Notes under the pieces: model-generated
Told to the model about the DNA's origin: nothing
What the model saw: the letters and a program-made list of their open reading frames with translations, nothing else
The model's database searches: none
In this document: piece by piece, positions 12,050 through 20,908 of the stretch
Numbering within the stretch: the first letter of the stretch is position 1
Layout of the letters: every line of letters starts with the position of its first letter
Assembly (NCBI GenBank): GCA_963210315.1
Contig: OY723287.1
Span: forward strand, 2,108,001 to 2,172,000
Origin: Rhynchopus euleeides
Lineage: Eukaryota > Euglenozoa > Diplonemea > Diplonemida > Diplonemidae
Length of the DNA stretch: 64,000 nucleotides
Direction: 5' to 3'
Made by a program: the position numbers and the translations under genes

Positions 12050-12229
12050 CACGGTGGACTCCAGCGGGGGTAGGGTAACCCTTTTCGGGAGTCTCAACTA
12101 GGGGGAGTCCAACTCCCGCTAGCGGGAGTATAGACTCCCGCTAGCGGGAGTCTATACTCCCGCTAGGGGGAGTCTGACTCCCCCTAGCGGGAGTCTTTTC
12201 ACCTATTTTCACTCATTTTTCCCATGATA
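12050..12229 (+). repeat. left inverted arm made of short palindromes
   Basis: Successive palindromes and near-palindromes built on GACTCCCGCTAGCGGGAGTC and its variant with CTAGGGGGAG, followed by a terminal segment reading TTTTCACCTATTTTCA and ending CCCATGAT. It could extrude several adjacent hairpins or offer repeated binding sites for a transposase (inference). Confidence 0.85.
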
Positions 12230-12322
12230 CCTATGCAATGTGGCACTCGTCACTGAAGTACAGCCACACCAAACGAAACGGACGTTTCCACCCATCCCAG
12301 CTCGCAGACCTGATTCACAAAA

Positions 12323-12703
12323 ATGGGGAAGACGACAACGAAGCCGGCAGCGAAGCCGGCGGCAAAGTCGATTAAGAAGAAGAAGAGCGCAGAGAGTCCC
12401 GAGGCTGCGGAGGCGACGAACATTGTGCATGATTTTTGCACGGCCTTCCCTGTTAAAAAAGGGGGCAGTGTGCTGACACTGGGATCCATTAGAAGGCTCC
12501 TAGCAACGGTGTTGAGCAAGGAGCTCCACCAGCACAGCACCCAGGTGGCCAACGCAATCATCGCCATGTCTTCCCTGACATGGATAAGTTCGCTGTCAGG
12601 GAAGTCGCAACGATGCGGAAGGAGGGCGCTCTCCGTCATATACAAGGTGGAGGCGAAGTATGGCAAGGTGCAGGATACAAACGTGTCGTCGGGGGCAGCC
12701 TGA
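12323..12703 (+). CDS. small basic protein, possibly histone-fold (H2B-like)
   Basis: 126 codons. The first 25 residues are Lys/Ala/Pro-rich (MGKTTTKPAAKPAAK and a KKKK run), like a histone tail. Residues 48-87 (GGSVLTLGSIRRLLATV, then LSKELHQHSTQVANAI) resemble the alpha-2/alpha-3 to alpha-C part of H2B, including the spacing of the Ile-Arg, Glu-Leu and His positions. The N-terminal helix typical of H2B is not evident and the C-terminal 40 residues are unlike any histone I know. It sits inside the TA-flanked transposon, between two left-end copies, so it may be cargo or a captured gene. Function is not established. Confidence 0.4.
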   Translation: MGKTTTKPAAKPAAKSIKKKKSAESPEAAEATNIVHDFCTAFPVKKGGSVLTLGSIRRLLATVLSKELHQHSTQVANAIIAMSSLTWISSLSGKSQRCGRRALSVIYKVEAKYGKVQDTNVSSGAA

Positions 12704-12852
12704 AGCCGCGAATGATCGCGACACGGGCGAACGGCTTGGCACCGTGGGTCTGGATAGATGCTGGAGTTCGGCCGGGTGAAACCGGAAGTCGCAGCAAAAT
12801 TTGCCCCCCCAGATTTCTTCCTCAAACCCACCCGTGGGCTGATCCGGCCTTG

Positions 12853-12953
12853 CACGGTGGACTCCAGCGGGGGTAGGGTACCACTACCGGGTTTAACCCT
12901 TTTCGGGAGTCTCAACTAGGGGGAGTCCAACTCCCGCTAGCGGGAGTATAGAT
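12853..12953 (+). repeat. internal second copy of the transposon left end
   Basis: Starts CACGGTGGACTCCAGCGG like the outer end and continues through the first palindrome to AGTATAGATC, with about 12 extra bases near 12882. It is not preceded by TA. It divides the element into a segment carrying the histone-like frame and a segment carrying the other two frames, suggesting a composite or rearranged element. Confidence 0.8.
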
Positions 12954-12968
12954 CAGCAGTGGGCAACA

Positions 12969-13229
12969 ATGAGGCGATGCGGGGGGCGAGGGCACCGATG
13001 CTCACTGTGCGACATCCCAGAAGAACGCTGGTATCAACAGGTGCATCGATACCCGCACCTGACTCTCTCTGAGATGAAAGAGGCTGGCTACCCCTCCCTC
13101 TTGGCAGGTGTGCTTCCCAATGCCCGCTACGTCACCCCAGCACTCCATGACTGCAAGGGGCTCGCCATGCGGCTGATCAGGGTACTGGATGACAGGGGTG
13201 GAGCTTGGGGGTTTTTTCGGGTCAGCTGA
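12969..13229 (+). CDS. 86-codon fragment, possible transposase remnant
   Basis: MRRCGGRGHRCSLCDIPEER opens with a CxxC pair, and residues about 50-66 read NARYVTPALHDCKGLA. A Zn-type CxxC followed by a P-x-LH-x3-G motif resembles the region near the catalytic core of some cut-and-paste transposases, but the piece is too short to assign. No exon join is obvious. It lies in the right-hand two thirds of the TA-flanked element, where a transposase would be expected. Confidence 0.3.
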   Translation: MRRCGGRGHRCSLCDIPEERWYQQVHRYPHLTLSEMKEAGYPSLLAGVLPNARYVTPALHDCKGLAMRLIRVLDDRGGAWGFFRVS

Positions 13230-13450
13230 CCTGATTTTCTGCAGGCCCTCACAAAAAATCAGGTCAGGGGTAAAAAGAAAAAAAATATAGATTTTCGGGA
13301 AACCGGAAAAGTTGGCTCCTCGCCTTGGGGCCTCAAGGTGACCAGGAGGCGTTTCGTGAGCAAAGTGACCCCAGCGACATGAGCACAGGCCTCAAACAGT
13401 CACAATAGAGGACAAATGAAGCTGCCCAACCCGTACCGTGCAACAGACGT

Positions 13451-13500
13451 TTACTACCGTGGCCTCCGGTGGCTGGGGGGCTCCGCCCCCCAGACCCCCC
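13451..13500 (+). repeat. GC-hairpin repeat, unit 4
   Basis: Unit with GGTGGCTGG in place of GGCGGCTGG. It sits inside the TA-flanked transposon, so this repeat family was still spreading (or being copied) after the transposon formed, unless the unit was part of the original element. Confidence 0.75.
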
Positions 13501-13611
13501 TGTGGCATGTGCCTGTCTTGTGCCCAAGCCCTTTACATCAGGGAATCTCAGTATCCTCAGGAGGACGCAGCCAACTCACACAGAATCCGTACGCCCGCAA
13601 GTCACAGATGT

Positions 13612-13660
13612 TCACTACCGTGGCCTCCGGCGGCTGGGAGCTCCGCCTCCCAGACCCCCC
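13612..13660 (+). repeat. GC-hairpin repeat, unit 5
   Basis: Shortened G-block (CTGGGAG) with a compensating shortened C-block (CTCCCAG), so pairing of the stem is kept. The 110 bases that follow, through CGCGGGAGGCTGGGCCCG, match the sequence that follows unit 2 at about 1565-1612. Confidence 0.75.
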
Positions 13661-13906
13661 CTACGGCATGTGTTTGTCTTGTAACCAAGTCCTTGCGCGT
13701 CCGGGGCTGCATATCGGTTCCGGTACCTCGCGGGAGGCTGGGCCCGAGCACTGATCTCTGAGACGAACCGGGGGGGAACCCATAAGAAAAAATTGGCTGA
13801 CCCGATCTGACCCGATCCAGCCCGCAACCCCATATTTCAAGCTCCACCCCTGCTGGATGAGACAACAAAAAAATATTCGACAAGACCTGTACAAACCTTG
13901 CACTGA

Positions 13907-14773
13907 ATGTGTCGCAGCATGGGACAGGTGCTCAGTTCCGGAAGGTCGTGCTTGCCTGTCACAGGACACACCTACAAGGGCTTGTTCCGCTACCTCTTTG
14001 TCTCCCTTGCAGACCTCATGCATTTCCGGTATGCAGACATCCCCTGGCGCTTCTGGGGATGCAAGGATGAGTCAGCCCGGATTCCCTTCTTGCGTGCTCG
14101 GATCTCAGGGCATATATTTCACTGGTTGATGGAGCATGCCGAAAAGGGATCAACGCGCAATGCCTACGTACACAGTCTCCATCATTGGTGGGCTCCAGAA
14201 GATGCAGTGCCTCTGCAGAACAACGACGAATTTGAAGAAGCAGAGAACGGACATCGCAAGAAAGATGCCGTTACAATCGCCAGCTCCGCAACTTACGAGA
14301 GAGATCTTGCGATGGCAGAAGAGAAGCGGCGCGCATCGGGCATGCCTTGGAAGGTTGCGCACCTGTCGCAGGACGGGATCCTCGGGTATAGAGAAGTCAT
14401 CCTGTGTCCGTGTCTGCACACCCGACACGCTCATAGATTGGCTGTGTATGTTCTTTGCACACAGTTGACACAGCTGCAGAAGGGGTTTGTGCACTGCAAC
14501 ACACAGGACTTCGTTGAACCCATCAGCGCGCCCTACTTCCTGTTCCGGTTCCCCGAAGGACACCGCAAATTATCGCTCTGCTTGTGCAAAATGCCAATCC
14601 CGCTGGGGGCGACTTTCACACCATTCGTGTCATCCGAGGCGACTTTGAGCACGCTTGACCAACGCGCACAGCAGGAGGGGGATGACAGTTCTGACGAAGA
14701 AGATGAGGCCTGCAGGATGGCTTGTCTTGCCCAAGGTGTAACACAACTACGACAGGCGATGGCCGCACTTTGA
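13907..14773 (+). CDS. hypothetical protein, 288 codons, inside the TA-flanked transposon
   Basis: The longest frame in the element. I do not recognise it. The first half has aromatic-rich segments (FRYLFVSLADLMHFRYAD, IFHWLMEH), a central charged stretch, a Cys/His-containing part near 165-200 (VILCPCLHTRHAHR, FVHCNTQDF) and an acidic tail (GDDSSDEEDEACRM). Met at codon 5 (MGQVLSS) is an equally good start. A gene body at this place in a TIR element is most often a transposase or an accessory protein, but no catalytic DDE triad can be pointed to. Confidence 0.45.
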   Translation: MCRSMGQVLSSGRSCLPVTGHTYKGLFRYLFVSLADLMHFRYADIPWRFWGCKDESARIPFLRARISGHIFHWLMEHAEKGSTRNAYVHSLHHWWAPEDAVPLQNNDEFEEAENGHRKKDAVTIASSATYERDLAMAEEKRRASGMPWKVAHLSQDGILGYREVILCPCLHTRHAHRLAVYVLCTQLTQLQKGFVHCNTQDFVEPISAPYFLFRFPEGHRKLSLCLCKMPIPLGATFTPFVSSEATLSTLDQRAQQEGDDSSDEEDEACRMACLAQGVTQLRQAMAAL

Positions 14774-14931
14774 CACCTCAAATTCTAACCGCTCACCTCC
14801 GCAGGTGTAGCCGCTACCAGGAGGATAGGTAGGTAGTCCAGAGTCCGGGGAAACTGACAGAAGCAAAACAAGCCCCTCCCCATCCCTCTTCCACCATGAT
14901 TTTACCCCCCACGCCAGTAGACTGTAACTAT

Positions 14932-15088
14932 ATCATGGGAAAAATGGATGAAAATAGGTGAAAAGACTCCCGCTAGGGGGAGTCAGACTCCCCCTAGCGG
15001 GAGTATAGACTCCCGCTAGCGGGAGTCTTTGACACCCGCTCAGACTCCCGCTCCCAGACTCCCGCTAGGGCCGCTGGAGTCCACCGTG
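14932..15088 (-). repeat. right inverted arm made of short palindromes
   Basis: Reverse complement of the left arm, from ATCATGGGAAAAATGGATG (with one small indel) through the same order of palindromes. Its inner half keeps three palindromes and its outer part is reshuffled (CCGCTCAGACTCCCGCTCCC). Confidence 0.85.
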
Positions 15089-15090
15089 TA

Positions 15091-15170
15091 GACACACCCG
15101 TAGCCCAGCCAAGCAAGCTTGACTGGGCGAACCGTAGGAACCGGCCATAAGGCTCAAACCCTCGGAACAA
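15091..15170 (-). rRNA. duplicate of the 28S 3' end and downstream spacer (fragment)
   Basis: 80 bp identical to 15377-15456, covering the last 45 or so bases of 28S and the adjoining transcribed or intergenic spacer. It is cut off after CCTCGGAACAA and joined to unrelated DNA. The right TA of the transposon abuts it. Confidence 0.8.
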
Positions 15171-15352
15171 GTGGTATAGCCGGGCTATACAGGGAGGGTA
15201 ATTTCCTAGGGGCGTCCCCCTATTCTACCCCCTCCCTATATTGGGCATGGACCCCCGGACCCAGCCCACCCGGCCAAAAAACAGGCGTCAGCCCCCACCC
15301 CCCATACCCCCCCCCCCCCCCCTAGCCAGGCTAGAGGGGGGGTAGGGGGGGA
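15171..15352. other. spacer between two 28S-end copies
   Basis: GC-rich DNA with an inverted pair GGTATAGCC/GGCTATAC at the left and a C14/G-rich fold at 15300-15350 (CTAGCCAGGCTAG at its tip). It resembles ribosomal spacer but has no independent match in the window. Confidence 0.45.
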
Positions 15353-15380
15353 GGTGGGTAGGACCCAGCCTGCCTAGACA
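15353..15380. other. unoccupied target site of the TA-flanked transposon
   Basis: Reads GGTAGGACCCAGCCTGCC, then TA (15375-15376), then GACACACCCG. The two sides equal the immediate left and right flanks of the element at 12050-15088, so this is a paralogous empty site. Confidence 0.85.
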
Positions 15381-15424
15381 CACCCGTAGCCCAGCCAAGC
15401 AAGCTTGACTGGGCGAACCGTAGG

Positions 15425-15792
15425 AACCGGCCATAAGGCTCAAACCCTCGGAACAACAAGGCTCCTCGAAGTGTTACGCCCGCCGGACCATTCGGACTCG
15501 TATAGACCCGGTTGGAAGCACGGAGTCTGGATGTGAACTAGGAAGATAGCCATTCGCCGAAGCTAGACTTGGCCCGATAAACTCATGTGCCCTGACAAAG
15601 TCACGTATGTCTCTAGACTGGGTTCTGGCTTAGAGGCGTTCAGCCATAATCCATCCAGTGGTAGCATCACGGCACTGTCCGATCGGACAACCGTAGATAC
15701 CAGGGACTAGAAATGGGAGTTCCTCTCGTACTACCCCATATTGCTGTCGACATACGCCGGCTCGAGGAGCTCTCTCTCCATCAGTAGGGTAA

Positions 15793-15836
<44 letters not shown>

Positions 15837-15884
15837 GTTAGTGGGTGAACAATCCAACCCTTAGACAATTCTGCTTGTCTAGGC

Positions 15885-15916
<32 letters not shown>

Positions 15917-16299
15917 AACGTCGCTATGAACGCTTGGCTGCCACAAGCCAGTTATCCCTGTGGTAATTTTTCTGTCACCTCCGGCTTCATCCCTTGAACA
16001 GAAGCGAGACCAAAGGATCGTTAGGCCATGCTTTCACACCGAGGATCGGTACTGAAGATCATGTATCGAGCAAGCTTTTACCCTTATGCTCTACGTGAGA
16101 TTTCTGTTCTCACTGAGCTTGCCTTAGGACACCTGCGTTAATGTGTAACAGATGTGCCGCCCCAGCCAAACTCCCCACCTGACTGGTGTCTCCAAACGAG
16201 GGCTCACTAGCTAACGCCAGTTTGTCGCTGGAATCGGAAAACCTAAAGGCCCAACCCCTTCGGCCTCGTCAGCGCCCCAGGAACACAGGCCCCGTCATT
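15425..16299 (-). rRNA. 28S ribosomal RNA, 3' portion (partial)
   Basis: The reverse strand reads as large-subunit rRNA domains V-VI. Landmarks are the ACAGGGATAACTGGCTTGTGG peptidyl-transferase region (at about 15946-15966), GTTCATAGCGACGTTGC, GAACGTGAGCTGGGTTTAGA, and the AGTACGAGAGGAAC sarcin/ricin loop (15719-15732). The 3' end is placed near 15425 by comparison with the GCCTTGTTGTT...GAGCCTTA tail of other eukaryotes. The 5' side stops at about 16299 inside a variable region and gives way to non-ribosomal sequence. No 18S, 5.8S or 5' 28S is in the window, so this is a truncated or displaced unit rather than a working gene. Confidence 0.93.
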
Positions 16300-17159
16300 G
16301 GTTTTCGACGACGATGGAGATGATGACCCGTGCCGCGCGCACACCAGCCAACAATGCCCCGGTGCTAGGGACGGGGCCGAGGGGGGTGTGGCAGCTGTGG
16401 TGTGGCAGGCAGGGAAGTGCACGGGACTCGATGGTGGGAGGGCTTGGCGCGCGAAGCGCCCCCCATCCAGATTGGGTGGGCTTGCTGCGTCCAGCTTACT
16501 GAGGCTACTGAGGGCCGTCCGGTCTCCATCACCCGATATGACTCCGCATTATCGCGCAGGCACAAGACGAGGTAGTCTCCAGATACATGCCACAGGTCTG
16601 GTCCCGAAGCTCCCCAGACCCCCCTGGTGGCCCCCTCCGGAAAGTGTTACAACAATCCCCGTGGCTATTTAGTCAATGCCGGATTTTCGAAAGCCAACGC
16701 CCCAGGGACACCTGCAGGACAAGGGCGCCAGTACCGCTGACTACGCGGTGGTCCCGACGGAAGCGCGCGACGCGGTGGTGGAGCGGGGGTCGGTGCAGGA
16801 CGAGCTCCCTCGGGTGCACCCTCAGTGTGCAAATCAGCTGGCAGCTCTGATGAGCTGCGGCTGCACGACTCCACTAAAACTCAAAAGTGTCACTTCAACT
16901 CTGCCGCTCTTTCTCTACTGTTGATACTTCGTTTGATGCGTTGACGCTTCCACACACACTTACAAACCCACTTGCCTGATGAAGGGGGTGGTGTGTAGAG
17001 CACGTTTGGCAGAGCTGAATGACACTTTCCGCGCGAAAGTCGTGTGCGTAAAAAAAAATATCAAGCGCGGGGTCTGGGGGGTTTCTCGTGAGGCAGAAAT
17101 ATCGACAAAAAGGGGAAAGAGTGTGTTCTGGTGCCCACAACGCACACGAACACTGATTA
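16300..17159. other. no gene recognised
   Basis: GC-rich DNA after the 28S truncation point, with overlapping open frames of 60-124 codons on both strands and no recognisable domain. No 28S sequence continues here. Confidence 0.45.
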
Positions 17160-17320
17160 TCGGATGATTATCGGTTGTCCGATAATATCCGATAATGTCC
17201 GATAATCATCCGATAATCGTCCGATAATGTCCGATAATGCCCGATAATGTCCGATTCGGATCCGATAATTTGGGATTTTCCCCGAAAATCCGATAATGCC
17301 CGATAACCGATTCGGATGCA
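17160..17320. repeat. cluster of the CCGATAAT word
   Basis: At least a dozen irregularly spaced CCGATAAT words (as TCCGATAATG, CCCGATAATG and the like), several arranged as inverted pairs around GATTCGGATCC. The period is about 11-13 bp but not exact. A small outlier lies at 11478-11503. Confidence 0.75.
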
Positions 17321-17344
17321 CTGTATGCCTAGGGCTAAGTTGGC

Positions 17345-17410
17345 GTGATACGTGATACGTATCGCGTATCAGATACGTATCACGTATCACAATTCGCGTC
17401 TCGCGTATCA
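17345..17410. repeat. cluster of overlapping GATACGTATC palindromes
   Basis: Repeated and interleaved GATACG/CGTATC words. A second patch of the same words is at 17800-17840, and GTATCATGCCAACTTAGCCCTA at 17864-17885 is the inverted counterpart of TAGGGCTAAGTTGGCGTGATAC at 17330-17351. The two patches therefore bound a roughly 550-bp inverted-repeat element (about 17330-17885) that contains GC-hairpin unit 6. Confidence 0.7.
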
Positions 17411-17466
17411 CTGAATGGGTCAGTGTTTTTGGTCCCCATACCCACGAGGCAGCAGATTGCGTTTCA

Positions 17467-17518
17467 GGGGGTCTGGGGGGCGGAGCCCCCCAGCCGCCGG
17501 AGGCCACGGTAGTGAACA
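17467..17518 (-). repeat. GC-hairpin repeat, unit 6 (reversed)
   Basis: Reverse-strand unit located inside the inverted-repeat element bounded by GATACGTATC patches. Confidence 0.75.
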
Positions 17519-17799
17519 TATGTTCTCAGGCTGACTTCAGTCAAGCACCTGACCAAATTCAGTGGGTCATTGGGACAATAGTTCGGAATCGCCCTGCTCC
17601 CTGGGCCCCAGTGGGGCCAGGGGGGCGGGGGCAGATCAGAAATAACTGGTCAGGCCTGCCCTACCAAGGTTTCGGACTGAAATTAATAGGCAGCTGCCCT
17701 ACCTGCCTGACCAGGCACGAGATCACTGAACACCTTATCCGGACGCCGTATCGGATATGTGTCTAGAAAGGGGCTTGGGGGCAACGCCTGCCGTATCAG
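17519..17799. other. no gene recognised
   Basis: Unique-looking interior of the GATACGTATC-bounded segment, about 280 bp. The 84-codon frame at 17512-17766 has no recognisable features. Confidence 0.4.
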
Positions 17800-17880
17800 T
17801 GCCGTTGCCGTATCGGATACGTATCACGTATCGCCCCCGCCAAAAAGGTGCTCTGAAACGCGTATCATGCCAACTTAGCC

Positions 17881-18829
17881 CTACTGGGGGGGGCTAAATA
17901 GAAGACCCCCCCCCTTGTAATAGGCGTATAAACGCTTTTTTTGGGGGGTTTTCAAAACCCAAAATTTTGGGCAATTTTTGCAGTGGGTGGCCAAATACAA
18001 GGGGGTGGCCGAATACAAGGGGGGGGGGGGGTCTTGTATTCGGCGGTCCGTGATTTTTCCAAATTTTGGTGAATTTTGCTCCAGGTGACCTCGTGGAATC
18101 GCGATTTTCGCCTTCCATTGCACTATTCGGAATCCGTGCGGATCGTGGTGGGGTCATTTTGTGGGTGGAGGTGCCAAGTTTCACTCATGAAATGTGGGCC
18201 TGATTTGGCTCCTGATAATGGGAGGATATTCCCAGGAGTCAGCCACCTGTGAGGACCCCCACACTGGTGTCCAAAACCCTATTCTTTTTTTTTTTTTTTT
18301 ACACTTGCCCGTCAGGTGGACCACCGGGTGGGGAGAGAACCGGTGTGAGGCACTTGGGTCCGTCCAGGTGGGCAGGGAACCTGGGGGCGGGGGGCCTCAA
18401 ATCCCTCTCTCTCTCATGCACGCGTGCTGGGCTCAACGGCCTGTACTCTCCCATCCGCCACCCAACCACCCATGCACAACTTGACGAGGCCGTGAGACAC
18501 ACCTCTCCCTTCCGAGACCCAGACCACCCACTTCCATCCCTGGCGCTGTCTGTTGGCAAGTGAGCAAAGGTAACACGAAACATTCTTTTGAATGTTTGGA
18601 TTCCGTGCGAATCGCAGTGGGGTCATTTTGACCATGGGGTGCCTGTTAGGACTGGAAAAACAGGCTGAAAATTTGAAAATTGGCCAAAATTCACGGACCG
18701 CCGAATACAAGACCCCCCCCCTTCTATTCGGCCCAAAATTTTCTGGATTTCGAATTTCCAGACCCCCCCCTTCTATTCGGCCACCCCCTTGTATTCGGCC
18801 ACCCCCTTCTATTTAGCCCCCCCCAGTAG
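17881..18829. mobile_element. TIR element with 24-bp ends, interrupted by a LINE fragment
   Basis: Perfect 24-bp inverted ends CTACTG, G8, CTAAATAGAAG at 17881-17904 and 18806-18829. Subterminal words GGCCGAATACAAGGGGG recur at both ends in mixed orientation, around an inverted pair with GTATTCGGCGGTCCGTGA. A 293-bp LINE tail at 18289-18581 is inserted in the middle, so the original element was about 650 bp. No transposase frame. Its right end overlaps the left end of the next element. Confidence 0.75.
18289..18581 (-). mobile_element. 5'-truncated LINE 3'-UTR copy with 8-bp target duplication
   Basis: Minus-strand copy of the 3' end of the LINE family described below, ending GACGGGCAAGTGT plus poly(A) (T-run at 18289-18300). 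ATTCTTTT at 18281-18288 and 18582-18589 is the target duplication. It belongs to a slightly different subfamily from copy B (TGCACGCGTGCTGGG instead of TGCGCTCTCTGGGC), the same as the fragment at 33239-33562. Confidence 0.85.
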
Positions 18830-19955
18830 GGGGGGTCTACTGCACCTAAAAAAGCGTGTACATTGGCCAAATTTTGAGAAATGAGTTTTTGACCCTAAAA
18901 AGGTGATTCTGCTGGCAGAAAGTGCCCAATATGCTCCGGAAACTCGTTTCCGCCCAGGGGGTGGTATGCCCCCGACGATGCTTTTTTTAGCAACGAATTT
19001 TTTTGGGACAGAACTTGTACCTGGGGCTATTTGTGCAGTCTGCTTATTTCCGCTGTTGCCCTTTGTATCACCCTCAGGGACTGCCAGCGGCGCCGGATGG
19101 CCCTCAGGAGGTCCGTCCGTCGTTCTGGTACGTGAACTGCGCCCTTCACGACACCCTGCTCGTCGGCGAGAGCAATCAGGTCTGGTTTCCTCTTCCTTTG
19201 AGAGACTGGCCCGTATCTCAACTGTAGACTCCGTCGACTCCCTCAATCCAGTCATTTGTGGCACCCAATCAGCCTCCCATTTGACAATGCAGCCATGCCT
19301 GAGTACTTCCCGACAATACCGTTGAGCGGAAGTTGGGGCTGGAAGCTGAGACGGGAAAATCTTGCGCTTCTGCTGTGCGCTATTTCTGGCCACTTCTTGT
19401 ACCCGTGCCTGCTGTACCAGGTGCCTGTTCCAGTCAGCTGCCTCCCATCAGAGGAGACTCTCGTATGGCGTCCCTGTGCCACATGCTCGCAGGTGAGGCA
19501 CCACACCCGAGGACGCGCTCCCTGGCAACGGATGCGCCGTGCCACACAGACCCAGCTGCCGTAAGCTCCCAAGAACAGCGTCAAATGGGACACGAACTGT
19601 ACCATACTTCTCCCACAACTGTTCCTGGCGCGATTACCTCATATTGGCTTGGCTTTTGACCTCTGGAGGGCACCGAGAGCAGGTATGTTTCAGAACAATC
19701 AACGACAATAGTTCTTCTGTGCATCTGGCAGGTTGAGGTGTGTTTGCTCTGCTTGATGTGTCCTGTGGTGTGCAGCCCAGGTACAAGTTCTGCTAAAAAC
19801 GGCATCGTCGGGGGCATTCCACCCCCTGGGAGTGGGCGGAAACGAGTTTCCGGAGTATATTGGGCACTTTCTGGCACCAGAACGACCTTTTTGGGGTCAA
19901 AAACGTGTTTCTCAAAATTTGGCCAATGTTTCCCCCAGTAGACCCCCCCTACTGG
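18823..19955. mobile_element. 1.13 kb foldback element with arms of about 190 bp
   Basis: Left arm 18823-19026 and right arm 19779-19955 are inverted copies, tipped by CCAGTAGGGGGGGTCTACTG, itself a short hairpin. The interior 19027-19778 has only short unrecognised frames. Target duplication could not be identified because the left tip merges with the end of the neighbouring element. Confidence 0.75.
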
Positions 19956-20308
19956 CAGAGACCCCGATAAGAATCCGACCCCCTGACCCCACCCGACCCC
20001 CGACCCCCTCTTATAAAAGACCCCCCCCCTAGGCATGGGCCCCCAAACATATTTTTCATAAACATATAATTTTGCCAAAAATATGTTTCATTTTCGCATA
20101 AAAAAATATTTTTATATTTTTCGAAAATATTTCCAAAATATTTTTATATTTTGGAAATATTTTGAAAATATTCCAAACATAAAAAAATATGTTGAAAATA
20201 TTCCAAACATAGGAGGATCCTTGAAATCGGTAGTGGACAGTAGCGGACAGGGCGGACATTTCCTTGTGGAAAAAGTGCCCGAAAAAAAAAATCGAAAAGG
20301 TCCCCCTC
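19956..20308. other. AT-rich low-complexity tract, no gene
   Basis: CGACCCC-type repeats to about 20030, then a strongly AT-rich tract at 20045-20215 made of alternating AATATTTT and TTCCAAAATATT words able to fold on themselves. Confidence 0.55.
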
Positions 20309-20640
20309 AGGCGTGTATCTATTTCACGGAATGAAAATAGGAATTTGGGGGAAAAATATTTTTTTGCACTATTTTTTTGCACTTTTTTCCTTTGGATTTT
20401 ATTGTGACCCTACTTGGTATTGGCAGAAAATTTTTATGTTCCCGGTCTTGGAGGTGCTCAAACATTCAAAAGAACACATTTTCCGTGGCCAAAAAATTTT
20501 TTGCACCCGGAGGTGGGGATGGGGGTGGTGGTCACTACTTTTTTGCACCATTTTGCTTTAGGTTTTATTGTGACCCTACTTGGCATTGGCAGAATTCTTT
20601 TATGTTCCCGGTCTTGGATCAGGGTATAAGATAGACTTTT
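20309..20640 (+). repeat. dispersed repeat, partner of 1027-1206, with partial tandem copy
   Basis: 20309-20488 matches 1027-1206. At about 20545-20620 the T-rich middle part (TTTTATTGTGACCCTACTTGG) recurs, giving an imperfect tandem. No coding function visible. Confidence 0.7.
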
Positions 20641-20854
20641 TTTCTGGCGCCGTTTTCCGGTTTTTCTGGTTTTGAAAATTTTTCGCGCGCGCCTTCGGCG
20701 CGCGCGACCCACGCAAACCCTCCCAGAATCTGAGAGGGCCCGGTGCCTGCGCGCGTCCTGTCGTACTGAGGCTGCTTGGTGGGGCAGGCGCAGCAGCTGC
20801 TTTGAAAGTTTGGACTCTCGGCTAAAAAACCGGTCTGGTGCATTGTTTTTACAC
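20641..20854. other. no gene recognised
   Basis: GC-rich spacer that contains CGCGCGCGCCTTCGGCGCGCGCG at about 20683-20705, a perfect short hairpin. Confidence 0.45.
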
Positions 20855-20908
20855 AGGGGGGTCTGGGGGGCGGAGCCCCCCAGCCGCCGGAGGCCACGGT
20901 AGTGAACA
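20855..20908 (-). repeat. GC-hairpin repeat, unit 7 (reversed)
   Basis: Reverse-strand unit with intact G6/C6 stem, followed by AGTGAACATCTGTTCCC. Confidence 0.75.

Larger units (their letters stand above)
12050..15088. mobile_element. 3.04 kb DNA transposon with TA target duplication and palindromic termini
   Basis: The element begins CACGGTGGACTCC at 12050 and ends GGAGTCCACCGTG at 15088, flanked on both sides by TA (12048-12049 and 15089-15090). Arms of about 180 and 157 bp are inverted copies of each other. The 22 bases to the left match 15353-15374 and the 80 bases to the right match 15377-15456, where the same sequence continues through a single TA. That is the unoccupied target, so the ends and the TA duplication are directly supported. 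TA duplication is typical of the IS630/Tc1/mariner group and some others; I could not recognise a complete transposase, so the superfamily is open. It holds three short frames and a further left-end copy at 12853. Confidence 0.88.

Noticed and set aside
15425-16299. Complete 28S gene, or the LINE as a 28S-specific R2-type element
   Set aside because: The rRNA is truncated at its 5' side, and none of the LINE copies or their target duplications lies in rRNA sequence.
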